NCBI GenBank assembly: GCA_023053575.1
Contig: JAKZAP010000018.1
Coordinates: forward strand, 13,544,202 to 13,608,201
Direction: 5' to 3'
Source: Branchinecta lynchi
Taxonomy: Eukaryota > Arthropoda > Branchiopoda > Anostraca > Branchinectidae
Length of the DNA: 64,000 nucleotides
Shown here: positions 50,990 through 63,009 of the stretch, piece after piece
How the letters are laid out: every line of letters starts with the position of its first letter
How positions within the stretch are numbered: position 1 is the stretch's first letter
Position numbers and translations under genes: made by a program
Notes under the pieces: model-generated
The model's database searches: none
Told to the model about the DNA's origin: nothing
Seen by the model: the letters and a program-made list of their open reading frames with translations, nothing else

Positions 50990-52330
50990 CTCAAACCTAA
51001 CCGACCGTGATGACGATTTAGCATTAAAAACAAGCATTTCACTATTAGCAGGGTTGAAAGCAAGGCCGACACGGGAATACTCATTACTCAAAATACAATA
51101 ATGTTCTTCAATACGAGAGAGAGATCTGCTCAAATTCAAAATGTCATCCGCATAATTTAGCAACGAAACATCAATACCGCGAAAAATACAACTCATCTTT
51201 ACCGTGATTTGAGCCTCGAGGACACTATTATTGAATGGGATCGACTAAAAGCAGGGAAGGAAATGCAAGAGAAAACCAGGAAAGAATACTAAAACCAGGA
51301 AGGGCAAACTAAAACGAGGAAAGAATTAGCAGGAATCCAGGATTCGAAAAACAGGCTCTGTTTCGTATCCCGTGAGGGGTCGGAAACTTACATTTGTAAC
51401 AATTCACCTTTTCCTCCTTTTAGTATTCGAAAAAAACTGGCACGCTGTGCCGTGCTTTTCCTCAGTTTAGTTTCTCGGGAGGGGTCGGCAGTTTACATTT
51501 GTAAAAGTTCACCTTTTCCTCCTTTTAGTACCTTGTCGGGAGGCGGTCATGAGTCCAGCGAGGGGTCGGCAACTAAGATATTTCAAGTCTACCATTTCTT
51601 TCCTGGTTTTAGTAGCTTGTCACGGAGAGTACCAACACGAGGAAAGAAATTAGGAATTCTAAGAAACTGGCAAGTCTGTCCTCTGTTTAGTATCTCGTGA
51701 GGGGTCAGCAACTAACATTTGTAAAAGTTCGCCTTTTAGTATTAGAAAAACTGGTAAGCTGTGCCATGCTTTTCCTCTGTTTAGTATCTCGTGAGGTGTG
51801 GGCAACTTACGCTTGTAAAAGTTCACATTTTCCTCCTTTTAGTCCCTCATGGGATACTAGGAAAGGCTTTTTTCGAGGCCAGTTTTTTCGAATACTAAAC
51901 GGAGGAAAAGGTGAACTTTAACAAATGGAAGTTGCCAACCCCTCACGGGATACTAAGCAGAGGAAAGGCTTGCCAGTTTTTTTGAATACTAAAAGGAGGA
52001 AAAGGTGAACTTTAACAAATGGAAGTTGCCGACCCCTCACGGGATACTAAACAGAGGAAAGGCTTGCAAGTTTTTCGAATCCTCGATTCCTGCTAATTCT
52101 TTCCTCGTTATATTTTGCCCTTCCTGGTTTTAGTATTCTTTCCTGCTTTTCTCTTGCCTTTCCTTTCCTGCTTTTAGTCGATCCCTTATTGAATAACGGT
52201 GGAGACGCGATATCGCGCCTTGGCGGATACCCTTATACACTGGTATAGTTTTATCCGAAAGAGATACACCACCAGGACAGGGAACTTTTATACGCACTCG
52301 AAGCTTTTTGTACATATAAAAAAACACTAA
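50990..52330 (-). pseudogene. LINE reverse transcriptase fragment split by a foldback element
   Basis: On minus, 52330-52195 reads YKKLRVRIKVPCPGG and VYKGIRQGAIS (motif B region). After the foldback element (51237-52185) the sense resumes from 51236 with EAQITVKMSCIFRGIDVS and LLNYADDILNLSRSL (motif C, YADD). The duplicated TTATTGAAT lies exactly within the coding part that links the two. A one-base shift next to motif B also breaks the frame. The left end near 50986 joins a dispersed repeat also found at 45485-45640. Confidence 0.8.
51237..52185. mobile_element. Foldback element, copy 2, with 9-bp target-site duplication
   Basis: 949 bp; ends gggatcgactaaaagcagg and its reverse complement, flanked by ttattgaat at 51228-51236 and 52186-52194. 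The interior has the same modules as copy 1 ('accaggaa', 'gtgaggggtcggcaact', 'cctccttttagta', 'aagatatttcaagt'), mirrored around about 51850. It has no coding capacity. It interrupts a LINE reverse transcriptase. Confidence 0.88.
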
Positions 52331-52334
52331 TGTG

Positions 52335-52975
52335 TCCCTGTCCCGGGATTGCGGGTTAGGGTACTTCCAGATGTGCTAGGATGTTGAAACTTGGCGGGCG
52401 TATCAGGGACCGAATCAAACTTGGAAATAATCAGTTTCACGATCCGACCATGTGGGGGGGATGGAGAGGGAGAATACGGAATATTGAGTTGTGCGTAACT
52501 TTCGAATGGGTGGTCGGAATCGAACGAAACTTAATAACTGAATAGAAGACATGTCTTTGAGTTCCCACTTTTTTCGATCCGATTATTGTGAGGGAATGCT
52601 TCATTTTCGTGATCTACAAGCGCCCATGGTCATATTTGCCTCAAGCGTCTTGCTAATAAATGAATTTCTTAAGGTACTCATCGTAACCGCAAAGTACAGA
52701 AAATACTTTTGAGCAAACGATTCATTTTCATGATCGCCGACGGCCCATGATCATTTTCGCCTCAAGGGTTCTTAAATGAATGTCTAGCCCCCTTAAAGTT
52801 TACATTATCACCCCCAAGTGCAGATATAATATTCGACTAAACGATACATTTTCACGATCCAAGGCTTCCAAGGGTTTTGCTTCCAAAGGATTACAAATAT
52901 CCACGAGTTTACAAATTCCCAGTCATCATTTGACGCAACTTTGCAAGTGCCATATGAGCTTCTAGCTTTTCTTTT
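52335..52975 (+). mobile_element. Repeat family B, partial copy
   Basis: It starts within the family ('gggtacttccagatgtgctagg'), passes 'gatccgaccatgtgggggg', and ends gcaagtgccatatgagcttctagc near 52950-52975. The 5' part is missing. Confidence 0.65.
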
Positions 52976-54135
52976 AAGTTCAGACTATTTTAAAATACTG
53001 CTACATAAACAGTAAACTGTGCGAGGGGTCCTTTAAAGGACACCTGAATGAGGAGTACCAAGTATCATCTCTATCTGTATGACTTCCGTTAACACTGCCT
53101 GCAGAAAACCCAATCCAGATACGAAATAGTGTTTCCAAGCTATAATTTTTGCTCCATTTTGCATCTGTCCTTATTTCAGTACCGAACAATTTGAGAAATG
53201 AACAAATATCTCCAATCAACCCTTCTTCTGGAATATTTGTTAACCAGTTAAACCCAAACGTATATCTAGAAGAAATTCAAATACGATCCGGCCAGCGCTG
53301 TACAGGATTTGAATGAATTGCGCTTTTTGTCTTGGAGTCTGCATGTGCAAACCTCCAGAAAAGAATATCCCTATTTTGAAAGCGTCACGCCCAGGAGACG
53401 AATGGTCTCCGTGGCCATGTCTGTAAATTCATTCTCCATGGTGTGTTCAAGTATGGTTTCATTGTTCAGGTGTCCTTTAAAGACGTAAGAAAATGGTATT
53501 AAAAGCCAAAAAACGCTTATTTTGCTTCGAGCCAGGATATGCAACTTTTGATATGTTGTTCAGCTTTTTTTTCTCAACAAGTTTGTGTAAAAATCATTTT
53601 TGTTGCAATTTGTTTTGGGTCAAACCTCCATTTGCTTGTACTATTCGTGCCACAAGAGTTTTGCTTCCAAAGGATTACAACAAACCCAAGAGTTTACAAA
53701 TTCCCAGTCATCATCTGACGCAACTTTGCAAGTGTCATATGCGCTTTTAGCTCTTGTTTTAAGTATCAAACTATCTTAAAATACTGCTACATAAACAGTA
53801 GACTGTGCGAGGGGTCCTTTAAGAAGTTTTAGATCTCCGATCGCTTGGCTTGTTATAAGAAACAGAAATGGTCTCACCTCCATGAGTACTAGCACAGAAT
53901 TGGGTGTCGGCTGTCCTATTTGTTTTGGAATAACTGGCAGCCAGGTGTAGGTGGTTTGTCCAAAATCGTTGCACATGCCCTGAAAACTCGCCGAAAACGT
54001 TGCCTGACACTAAAAGATAGAGCTAGTAAGCTATTGGTCTATTTTCGACATATGAAGAAAAAGACAAAAATCTTTGAAGCACAGTTCTTATCTGCTTGTC
54101 CGTCCTTCTTTCCATCGGCTTGTCCGTTACCTGTT
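52976..54135. other. Unannotated stretch with short direct repeats
   Basis: 'gtgcgaggggtccttta' occurs at 53018 and 53802, and 'tttacaaattcccagtcatca' at 52908 and 53692, each followed by a family B-like end. This suggests nested partial copies. No gene seen. Confidence 0.45.
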
Positions 54136-56875
54136 TTTATGGCACTTGAGCTTACTCAAGTGCCATATAGCGATTGTAATTTCTGTCCGTCAGTCGGTCT
54201 GTCGGTCTGTCGGTCTGTCGGTCTGTCGGTCCCGGTTTTGCTAGTTCGGGCACTTCCAGATAAGCTAGGACGATGAAACTTGGCAGGCATATCAGGAACT
54301 GGACCAGATTAAATTAGAAATACTCGCTTCCCCGATCCGACCATCTGGAGGGGAGTGGAGGGAGGGGGAATCCGGAAAAATGAGGAAAAATGAGAAATTT
54401 TTAGCTTACGAACGGGTTATCGGATCTTAATGAAACTTGATATATGGAAGGAACTCGTGTCTCAAACCCTCCATTATAAATCCAAACCGGATCCGGTGAC
54501 ATTGGGGGGAGTTGGAGGGGGAAACCGGAAATCTTGAAAAACACTTAGAGTGGAGGGATCCGGATGAAACTTGGTGGAAAGTACAAGCACAAGTCCTAGA
54601 TACATGGCTGATATAACCGGAACGGGTCCGCTCACTTTGGGGGAGTTGGGGGGGGGGAGAAGTCCGAATTTGTAGTGATCCCGCGAGTTCCGTGCTTCCT
54701 GATGTGCTGAGACGATGGAAATTGACAGGCATCTCTGGGACCCGACCAGATTAAATAGGAAATCGTCAATTCCCCGATTCGACCATCTGGGGGGGGGGGA
54801 GAGGAGGGAGGGGGAAGCCAAAATTTGAGGTATTTTTATCTTGCGAACGAGTCATCGGATCTTGATGAAATTTTATATTTAGGATGACCTCGTGTCTCAG
54901 ACGTCCCACTATAGATCCAGACCGGATCCGATGACACTGGGGGGAGTTGGAGGAGGGAACCGGAAATCATGAGAAACGCCTAGAGTGGAGGGATCGGGAT
55001 GAAACTTGGTGGGAAGAACAAGCACAAGTCCTAGATACGTCATTGATATAAGCTGACCAGATCTAGGCACTCTGGGGGAGTTGGGGGGGGGGGGTCCGGA
55101 TTTCTAGCGATCCCGCGAGTTCGGCATACTTCCTGATGTGCTAGGGCGATGAAACTTGGCAGGTATGTCAGGGACCCGAACAGGTTCACTTGAGAACAGC
55201 CGTTTTCCCAATCCGACCATACTGGGGGGAGTGGATGGATGGGGAGTCCGGAATCTAGTGGCGTGTATAACTTTTGAACGGGTGATCGGATCTTGATGAA
55301 ATTTTATATTTAGGATGACCTCGTGTCTCAGACATCCCACTTTAAATCCGGGTGGATCCGATGACACTGGGGGGATTGGAGGAGGGAACCGGAAATTTTG
55401 AGAAACGCTTAGAGTGGAGGGATCGGGATGAAACTTGGTGGGAAAAACAAGCACAAGTCCTAGACACGTCATTGACATAACCGGACCGGATCAGGGCACT
55501 GTGGGGGAGTTGGGGTCGGGGTCCAGATTTCTAGCGATCCCGCGAGTTCGGCATACTTCCTGATGTCCTAGGGCGATGAAACTTGGCAGGTATGTCAGGG
55601 ATCCGAACATATTGACTTGAGAACAGCCGTTTCCCCGACCATCGTGGGGGGAGTGGGTGGATGGGGAGTCCGGAATCTAGTGGCGTGCATAACTTTTGAA
55701 CGGGTGATCGGATTTGAATGAAACTTGTCTGGTGAGCTATCGCCTCGGACGTTCAGTGTCACGTCCGGGTCGGGTCCGATACCTGTGGGGATGGAGGGGG
55801 GGGGAACTCGAGAAACTCTAAAAGCAGAGGGATTGGGACGAAACTTAATGGATGGAACAAGCATTAGGCCTAGATGAAATTGAAGGAGCCAGATGGTTTC
55901 GGGGCTCTGTGGGGGGAGTTGGAGGGGTTTCCTGGAATTCCGGTAGTCGTGAGTTAGAATAGTTCCAGATGTAAAACGACAACGAAACTTTGCAGGCATA
56001 TTAGCGACCCGAATTATCTTGACTTAAGAACCTGACACAACATACCCACGGAAACTTCCGTTCCTAGATCCGAGCATTTTTTGGGGAGCACGAGAAGAGA
56101 AATATGGAAATTGACTTCTATAAATTGCAAACGAGTGGTCTGATTCGAGTGAAACTTTATGGGTGATACGAATCGATGGCCTCGACATGTAAAACATGCG
56201 TTCGAACCATATGCGACCACGATTAGGGGAATTGGGGGTGGGGGGACTTTTGACATGCACAAAAACCAAACGGATGGACCGAATGAGATGCAAATTCGAC
56301 AGTGCCGAGTTTATGCGGCCTAGATTTGTTATTTGGCGTCCGGGCCGAATTCCGCCAAGGTAGGGGGGGGGGGGGGGTACTGGAAACTTGCAGATAGGCT
56401 AAGCTCCAATTTCAGTAAAACTTGATGGACAAGAACAGGGAATTAAGAGATTGGGCCCGAACCGGCTCCGACAACGTTGGTGGGAGGGGGGGGGGTACCG
56501 GAACTTTCCAAAAATGCTCAGATTCGAGTGAAACTTGATAGATGGTATAAAAGAAGATGCTTTAGGTGGTCGATTTTTTATATTCCGAACCAGATTCGGC
56601 CACAGTAGGTCGAGATAGAGTGGGTACCGGAAATCGTGTAGCACGTCTAGGGATCAAACAAATGGATTTATTGGGATGAAAGTTTGAACAGTCATGTGCA
56701 TTTGCTACAGACAATCGAGACGATGCCGGAACTGCTCAGAAATGAGTGAAACTAAATATCCTATTTCTATTTCCGAACCGCATATTTGGATGGCGGGTGT
56801 ATTTTGTGACGTTCTCATCTACTTTCTTACAGCCTACTCGTACAAGTGCCATATGAGCTCGTAGCTCTTGTTTAG
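54136..56875 (+). mobile_element. Repeat family B, full-length copy (~2.7 kb)
   Basis: It begins with the hairpin tatggcacttgag-ctta-ctcaagtgccata, then 'agcgattgtaatttctgtccgtcag' and a (gtctgtcg)n tract. It continues through several ~360-bp degenerate units and ends acaagtgccatatgagctcgtagctc near 56868. It matches copy 1 (30386-33690) in order from start to end but lacks the nested insertions. Overlapping minus-strand frames full of Pro/His/Arg are repeat artefacts. Confidence 0.8.
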
Positions 56876-56969
56876 ATTATAACGAATCGAATTGAATTAC
56901 TAGAAATGACCTCCTCACAGTAGAATGGTTCAGAAACATTCTTACTGAAGTGCGTAAACAAAATTTCAT

Positions 56970-59105
56970 CATCAGTTAGTGGTTCGCGAATTAGTAGTTT
57001 AAAATACTAATTTCCCCAGTACAAAAATCGGATTTTCCTTATAAAGAAGGAATTACTGGTTCAAACCACTAATTCTTTCCTTTTATGCAAAATCCGATCC
57101 GTGATTTATGTGGTTCAAACCCCTACCGGGCAAAGTAGTGGTCTGAACCACTAATTCCTTCCTTATATGAGAAGGCCCTTTTCTGAACTGGGAAAATTAG
57201 TGGTTTGAACCACTAATTCGCGAACCGCTAACTTCTGAAAAGTATCTATACTAACGAGAAAATTAGTGGTTTGAACTACTAATTCCTTCCTTATATGGAA
57301 AATCCGATTTTTGAACTCGGGAAGTTAGTGTTTTGAACCACTAATTTGCGAACCACTAACTTCTGGAGAGTATATAAATACTCTGGAGAAAATGAGTGGT
57401 TTGAACCACCAATTCTTTCCTTATAGGAAAATCCGATTTTTGAACTCGGGAAGTTAGTGTTTTGAACCACTAATTCGCGAACCACTAGCTTCTGGAGAGT
57501 ATATATACTACCGAAAAAATTAGTGCACTGAACCACTAATTCCTTCCTTATATGAGAAGGCCGTTTTCTCAACTGGGAAAATTAGTGGTTTGAACCACTA
57601 ATTTGCGAACCACTAACCTCTGAAGAGTATATATATACTACCGAGAAAATTAGTGGTTCGAACCACTAATTCCTTCCTTATATGGAAAATCCGATTTTTG
57701 AACTCGGGAAGTTAGTGTTTTGAACCACTAATTCGTGAACCACTAACTTCTGGAGAGTATATATACTACCGAGAAAATTAGTGGTGTGAACCACTAATTC
57801 CTTCCTTATATCAGAAGGCCGTTTTCTCAACTGGGAAAATTAGTGGTTTGAACCACTAATTCGCGAACCACCAACTTCTGGAGAGTATATATACTACCGA
57901 GAAAATTAGTGGTCTGAACCACTAATTCCTTCCTTATATGAGAAGGCCGTTTTCTCAACTGGGAAAATTAGTGGTTTGAACCACTAATTTGCGAACCACT
58001 AACTTCTGAAGAGTATATATATACTACCAAGAAAATTAGTGGTTTGAACCACTAATTCCTTCCTTACATGGAAAAGCCGATTTTTGAACTCGGGAAGTTA
58101 GTGTTTTGAACCACTAATTCGTGAACCACTAACTTTTGGAGAGTATATATACTACCGAGAAAATTAGTGGTCTAAACCACTAATTCCTTCCTTATATCAG
58201 AAGGCCGTTTTCTCAACTGGGAAAATTAGTGGTTTGAACCACTAATTCGCGAACCACTAACTTCTGAAGAGTAAATACTACCGATAAAATTAGTGGTTTG
58301 AACCACTAATTCCTTCCTTATATGGAAAATCTGATTTTTGAACTAGGGAAATTAGTGTTTTGAACCACTAATTCGCGAACCACTAACTTCTGGAGAGTAT
58401 ATATATACTCTGGAGAAAATTAGTGGTTTTAACCACTAATTTGCGAACCACTAACTTCTGAAGAGTATATATATACTACCGAGAAAATCAGTGGTTTGAA
58501 CCACTGATTCCTTCCTTATATGGAAAATCCGATTTTTGAACTCGGGAAGTTAGTATTTTGAACCACTAATTTGCGAACCACAAACTTCTGGAGAGTATAT
58601 ATACTACCGAGAAAGTTAGTGGTCTGAACTACTAATTCCTTCCTTATATGAGAAGGCCGCTTTGTCAACTGGGAAAATTAGTGGTTTGAACCACTAATTT
58701 GCGAACCACTAACTACTGAAGAGTATATATATACTACCGAGAAAATTAGTGGTTTGAACCACTAATTCCTTCCTTATATGGAAAATCCGATTTTTGAACT
58801 AGGGAAATTAGTGTTTTGGACCACTAATTCGCGAACCACTAACTTCTGGAGAGTATATATATACTCTGGAGAAAATTAGTGGTTTGAACCACTAATTCCT
58901 TCCGAAAATCTGATTTTTGAACTGGGGAAATTAGTGGTTTGAACCACTAATTCCTTCCTTAGGTTTTCAGAATTGGTATTTTTAGTGGATCAAACCACTA
59001 AAGCAGTGGAGATTTAGTGGCTTGAACCGCTAACTGATGGATAGCATATAATATATGCTCGGAAGAGTTAGTGGTACGAACCACTAACTTTTGGAAAGTA
59101 TATAT
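56970..59105. repeat. Array of ~125-bp units built on the palindrome TTAGTGGTTTGAACCACTAA
   Basis: About 17 units. Each has the 20-bp near-palindrome (9-bp arms around TG), a 'ccttccttatatgagaaggcc' or 'ccttatatggaaaatccga' segment, a second palindrome, 'gcgaaccactaacttctg', and the inverted tract gagtatatatactacc. Two unit types alternate. Adjacent palindromes can also pair with each other. The array lies between a family B end and a family A start. No protein is encoded; the 93-codon minus frame at 57291 is a by-product. Confidence 0.92.
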
Positions 59106-59126
59106 ACTCTGACCCACCAAATGACT

Positions 59127-60374
59127 TTTTGGAATCCCAAAACGTTAGTGGAGGGATACCTATGACATCTCAAAAGTTGTCTGTCCGTCCGTCTGTCCGT
59201 CTGTCCGTCCGTCTGTCCGTCCGTCCCTCCGTCCGTCTGTAAGCACGATAACTCTCGAAGGGAATGAGATATTTTGATGAAACTTGGTATGAGGATTCTT
59301 TGGGTCAAGGGTAAGGTAGAGTCCGTAGAAGGGCTCTGTAGTCCTATATTGGGGCGTGGGGGAGGAGGTTCAAGTTAAGGACAAACAAAATATTTTTAAC
59401 CAGCTAATGTGATAGTCGATTATGGGGTAAGAAGACATGCTGAGGACGATGGTGAAAATACTTTTCTCGCCAGACAAGTAGTTCGTCCGGAATCCGGCAA
59501 AAACCGGAAAGTTTGTTAAAAGTAAAAGTTTCATTTGAAGTTGATTCAATGTTTGATTAAAGGGTAAGAAGACATGCTGAGCACGATGGTGAAAATCATT
59601 TTCTGGCTGGACGAGCAGTTCGTCCGGAATCCAGCAAAAACCGGAAAGTTGGTTAAAAGTAAAAGTTTCATTTGAAGTTGATTAAATGTTTGATTTATAG
59701 GTAAGAAGACATGCTGAGCATGACGGTGAAAATCATTTTGTCGCCGGACAAGCAGTTCGCCCGGAATCCGGTCAAAACCGGAAAGTTGGCTCGAAGTAAC
59801 AGTTTTGATTAAATGTTTGATTTAGGGATAAGAAGACATGTTGAACCCGATGGTGAAAACCATTTTCTCGCCGGACAACTAGTTCGTCTGTAATCTGGCC
59901 AAAACCGGAAAATATGTTTAAAGTTAAAGCTTTATCTGAAGTTGATTAGATGATAGATTTAGGGGTAAGAAGAGACTCTGAGTCTGTATATGATGATCAT
60001 TTTTTACCCGGACATATAATTAGTCCGGAATCCGGTTGTACCCGCATTTTTTTTAAGTCAAAATTTTATTTAAAGTTGATCAGATGTTCTTTATAAGGAT
60101 AAGGAGATATGCCGGTTTCGTTTCTGAATTTTCTTTTTTTGCTGGACTAGTAGTTCGCTCGGAATTCGGGGGAAACCGCAAATTTGGCAGTAGTAAAGCA
60201 GGAAGTTTCGGTCAGTATCGTCAAAATAGATATGGCTTATAGAGGTATAGATAGATAGGTAGATAGAATATCTGAACTCGGTTTTCTCTGATGATTAGCC
60301 TGGCGAAGACAAGACCCAATTGTCTGGATCAAATCTTAGATTTCTGGGATCCAATCGACACCTTTGGTCTTGTT
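59127..60374 (+). mobile_element. Repeat family A, copy 3
   Basis: Starts tttttggaatcccaaaacg, has a long (tccgtctg)n tract at 59180-59240, then 137-bp-type units ('gaagacatgctga' at about 59432, 59569, 59704, 59829) and ends acacctttggtcttgtt at 60374. The head lies directly after the palindrome array. Confidence 0.78.
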
Positions 60375-60535
60375 CGTATAATATACGTTATTTTGGTGTT
60401 TTGGATTTTCGACCTCATCATCACTTCCATATGGAAAAGCTGACATTTTTTTAACTTGATGATGAAAATGGGAAAACTGATCGTGTGTTCGTACTTTAAC
60501 GGAGGAAGCAAACATTGAGAAATTGGGCTCTTGCG

Positions 60536-61336
60536 AGGATCCCAAAACGTAAGTGGAGGGACACCTATGATCTCGAACAAGTTGTCCGTCTGTCCGTCCG
60601 TCTGTAAGCACGATAACTCTCGAAGGGAATGAGAATGAGAAACTTGGGGTGAGGATTCTTGGGTCAAGTGGTCGAGTTCGTAGATGGGCTTTGTAGCCCT
60701 ACATTTAGGGGTGGGGGAGGGTGTTCAAATTAAGAGGCTAACAAAATATTAAGAAGACATGCTGAAATCGAAGATGAAACCGTTTTCTCCCCGGATAATT
60801 AGTTCGCCCGGAATCCGGCCAAAACCGGAAAGTTTGTTAAAAGTAAAAGTTTTGTTTGTAGTGGATTAGATGTCCGTAAGAAGAGATGCTGAATCCGTAT
60901 ATAACAATCGTTTTTGCCCGGACATATAGTTCGCCCGGAATCCGGCTGAAACCGGAAACTTTGTTGTAAGTAAAAGTTTTGCTTGAAGTTCATCAGATGT
61001 TCGGCATAGGGGCAAAAAGATACGCTGAATCGATTTTTAGATTCATATTTTTTGCCGGACTGGTAGTTGGAAATTGGAAATTTGGCAGAAGTAAGGCAGG
61101 AAGTTTCGATGAGTTTCGTCAGAATAGATATGACATATAGGGGTAAATACACATGCTGGACCCATATCTGAACTTTTTTTTCTCAGATGATGAGCTATTT
61201 GGCCTTAATCTGTTTCTAAATTTCAAAAGTAAAAAGATTAGAAGTAGTCTGGAGAAGACCGGAACTGACCACAAGACCCAATTGTCTGGATCAAATATTA
61301 AGTTTCTGGGATCCCATCGAAACCTTGGGTCTTGTT
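60536..61336 (+). mobile_element. Repeat family A, copy 4 (shorter)
   Basis: Starts ggatcccaaaacgtaagtgg, has a short (tccgtctg) tract, about three tandem units, and ends gggatcccatcgaaacc...cttgtt at 61336. It lies 160 bp after copy 3 in the same orientation. Confidence 0.75.
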
Positions 61337-61506
61337 AATACCAACCAATTTTCTACTTGTCGAAGTAGCCAGAGCGCAGAATTATCCGAGAATTATATAC
61401 TTCTGTTCATAATAGCGGGTCACTTAGCATAGACGATGCGTATTCATAAGGGGGGAAATAGATATCTGAGAAATCATACTGGGGAAAGTAGAGCAATGTG
61501 ACTTAC

Positions 61507-61980
61507 ATACTCCTCTCTGAACGACAGCACGTGGTTCATCGCATAGTAAACACTGTAGAGTATAATATCATAAGGGTCACTGAGGATGGCAGTGGGTTCT
61601 GAATTCCTTCTTCTAGAGCTAGTACCACACGGGTTGTACCAGTACGGAGGCTCCGCCATCAGTATCTTCCCTGACCAAATCCATTTTCTTCCGGTACAAA
61701 CCTCTTCTAGATTTGCTAGCTTAACCCTTTCTTCCCGCTTTTCACTGTCGAGTTCGTTCATAACAGTTTTCGGTTGATCACTCACAGATAGTCTGTTATC
61801 ATTTTGGGTAATTTGAACATCACCCACTGTGTGGTTGACATATTGGACTACCGGCGGCCATTGTGTTGGGTATATACCGGGTAGTCCAGGGTAGTTACTA
61901 GTAAATGGCTGCTGAAAAGGAATGAAGATGACGCTTGTTGACCAATCAGTATTGCTTGTTTTCGATTTTTTGTTCCCCAT
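61507..61980 (-). CDS. Possible first coding exon of an unknown gene with myristoylation-like start
   Basis: On minus the first true ATG is at 61980, in good context (A at -3, G at +4). It gives MGNKKSKTSNTD, which fits the N-myristoylation pattern G-x3-S after Met removal. The open frame runs about 158 codons with no repeat character: a Pro/Tyr-rich stretch (FTSNYPGLPGIYPTQWPPVV), then CTGRKWIWSGKILMAEPPYW and a C-terminal helix. It ends at a consensus donor (gtaagt, 61506-61501). The frame opens further upstream only with a GTG. No family is recognised. The next exon would lie leftward and is not found. Confidence 0.45.
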
Positions 61981-61995
61981 ATTTCTTGGTTGCAC

Positions 61996-63009
61996 AAAGA
62001 GAGAATCTTGTTTGTCACTTGATATCTCGTGTCAATCACCACTTGACTGACTGATCGTTCAGAAACACATTCGACAACGTGCTTGAACAGATATTCTTAT
62101 CTTTTTTGAGATTTCTGTTTATTTGACAAACTGCGACCATTTATTTAACTACATTGTTAAAGGATGACACTCCATGGAACAATCAATAACGCTATCGGAC
62201 ATACTAAGCTCATCACCTACCTGATTAGAAGAAAAAGTTGACGGCGGGATTAAAGTTATCTTCATGTTTTGGTTCATATTATGAACCACTTTATTTGCTG
62301 CATTGCCAAGAGGATACAGGATTTTGGGCATTACTATACCTGTGCACTGAGCAATAAATGTGACGGTATCGTGTCACACATCACTACTGTACTTCAAAGT
62401 AGAATACTGTATTTTGGACCATTCTACTTTTTGATTTTCTAATCTACTTTACTACTTTATTTCTACTGTTTTTGGCCTTTTGATACTTTATTTCAACTCT
62501 TTTTTCTTTATTTTCTTGTTTGAATAAATAAATATTTTTTCTCTTTTGATTCAAGCAGTAAAGTATAGTTTATATCCAATAACTTTGTCTGCGACACTGC
62601 GTTTGGAAAACAATCTGGTTTTGTACAAAATTCTCTCAATTTAACCACGAAAGAGGCTGATTTTCGATTGTTTTTCTGCCAGAAAACAGGCTGGTTTTTC
62701 TCTGTTGTACACAGTCAGCTCAAAGTTGTGTTTTCTACCAGAATCTCTGTATTTCGGCAGAAAACGGCATAAATTTTTGCCTGCTGTGCATATTTTGAAC
62801 ACAATCTGATTTTGTGCCTAAATATCTGTAGGCTAATTGAAAACAGTCAGATTTTAAAAGTTTTTGCCTGTTGTGCACAATTTGCAAAGAAGTCTCAGTA
62901 TCTGAGCAGAAAACAGTTTTTTTTCAGAATTTTTGCCTGCAGCGCACAATTTAACACAATCTGTCTTGAAAGAAATATCTGTAATTTTTGGAGAAAACAG
63001 ATGATTTTG
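61996..63009. other. Unannotated stretch with degenerate A/T repeats
   Basis: From about 62590 to 63005 phrases like 'aaaacagtctgattttg', 'tttttgcctg' and 'gtgcacaattt' recur, a degenerate tandem repeat. The rest is unassigned. Confidence 0.45.

Noticed and set aside
54427..56644. Several minus-strand frames rich in Pro, Arg, His
   Set aside because: They arise from family B repeat units and recur in other copies with shifted ends.
56970..59105. Array resembling a CRISPR or an open reading frame cluster
   Set aside because: The whole 125-bp unit repeats, spacers are not unique, and reading frames follow the repeat period.
61981..61995. Start of the 61507-61980 exon at 61995
   Set aside because: That codon is GTG; the first ATG, with good context, is at 61980.
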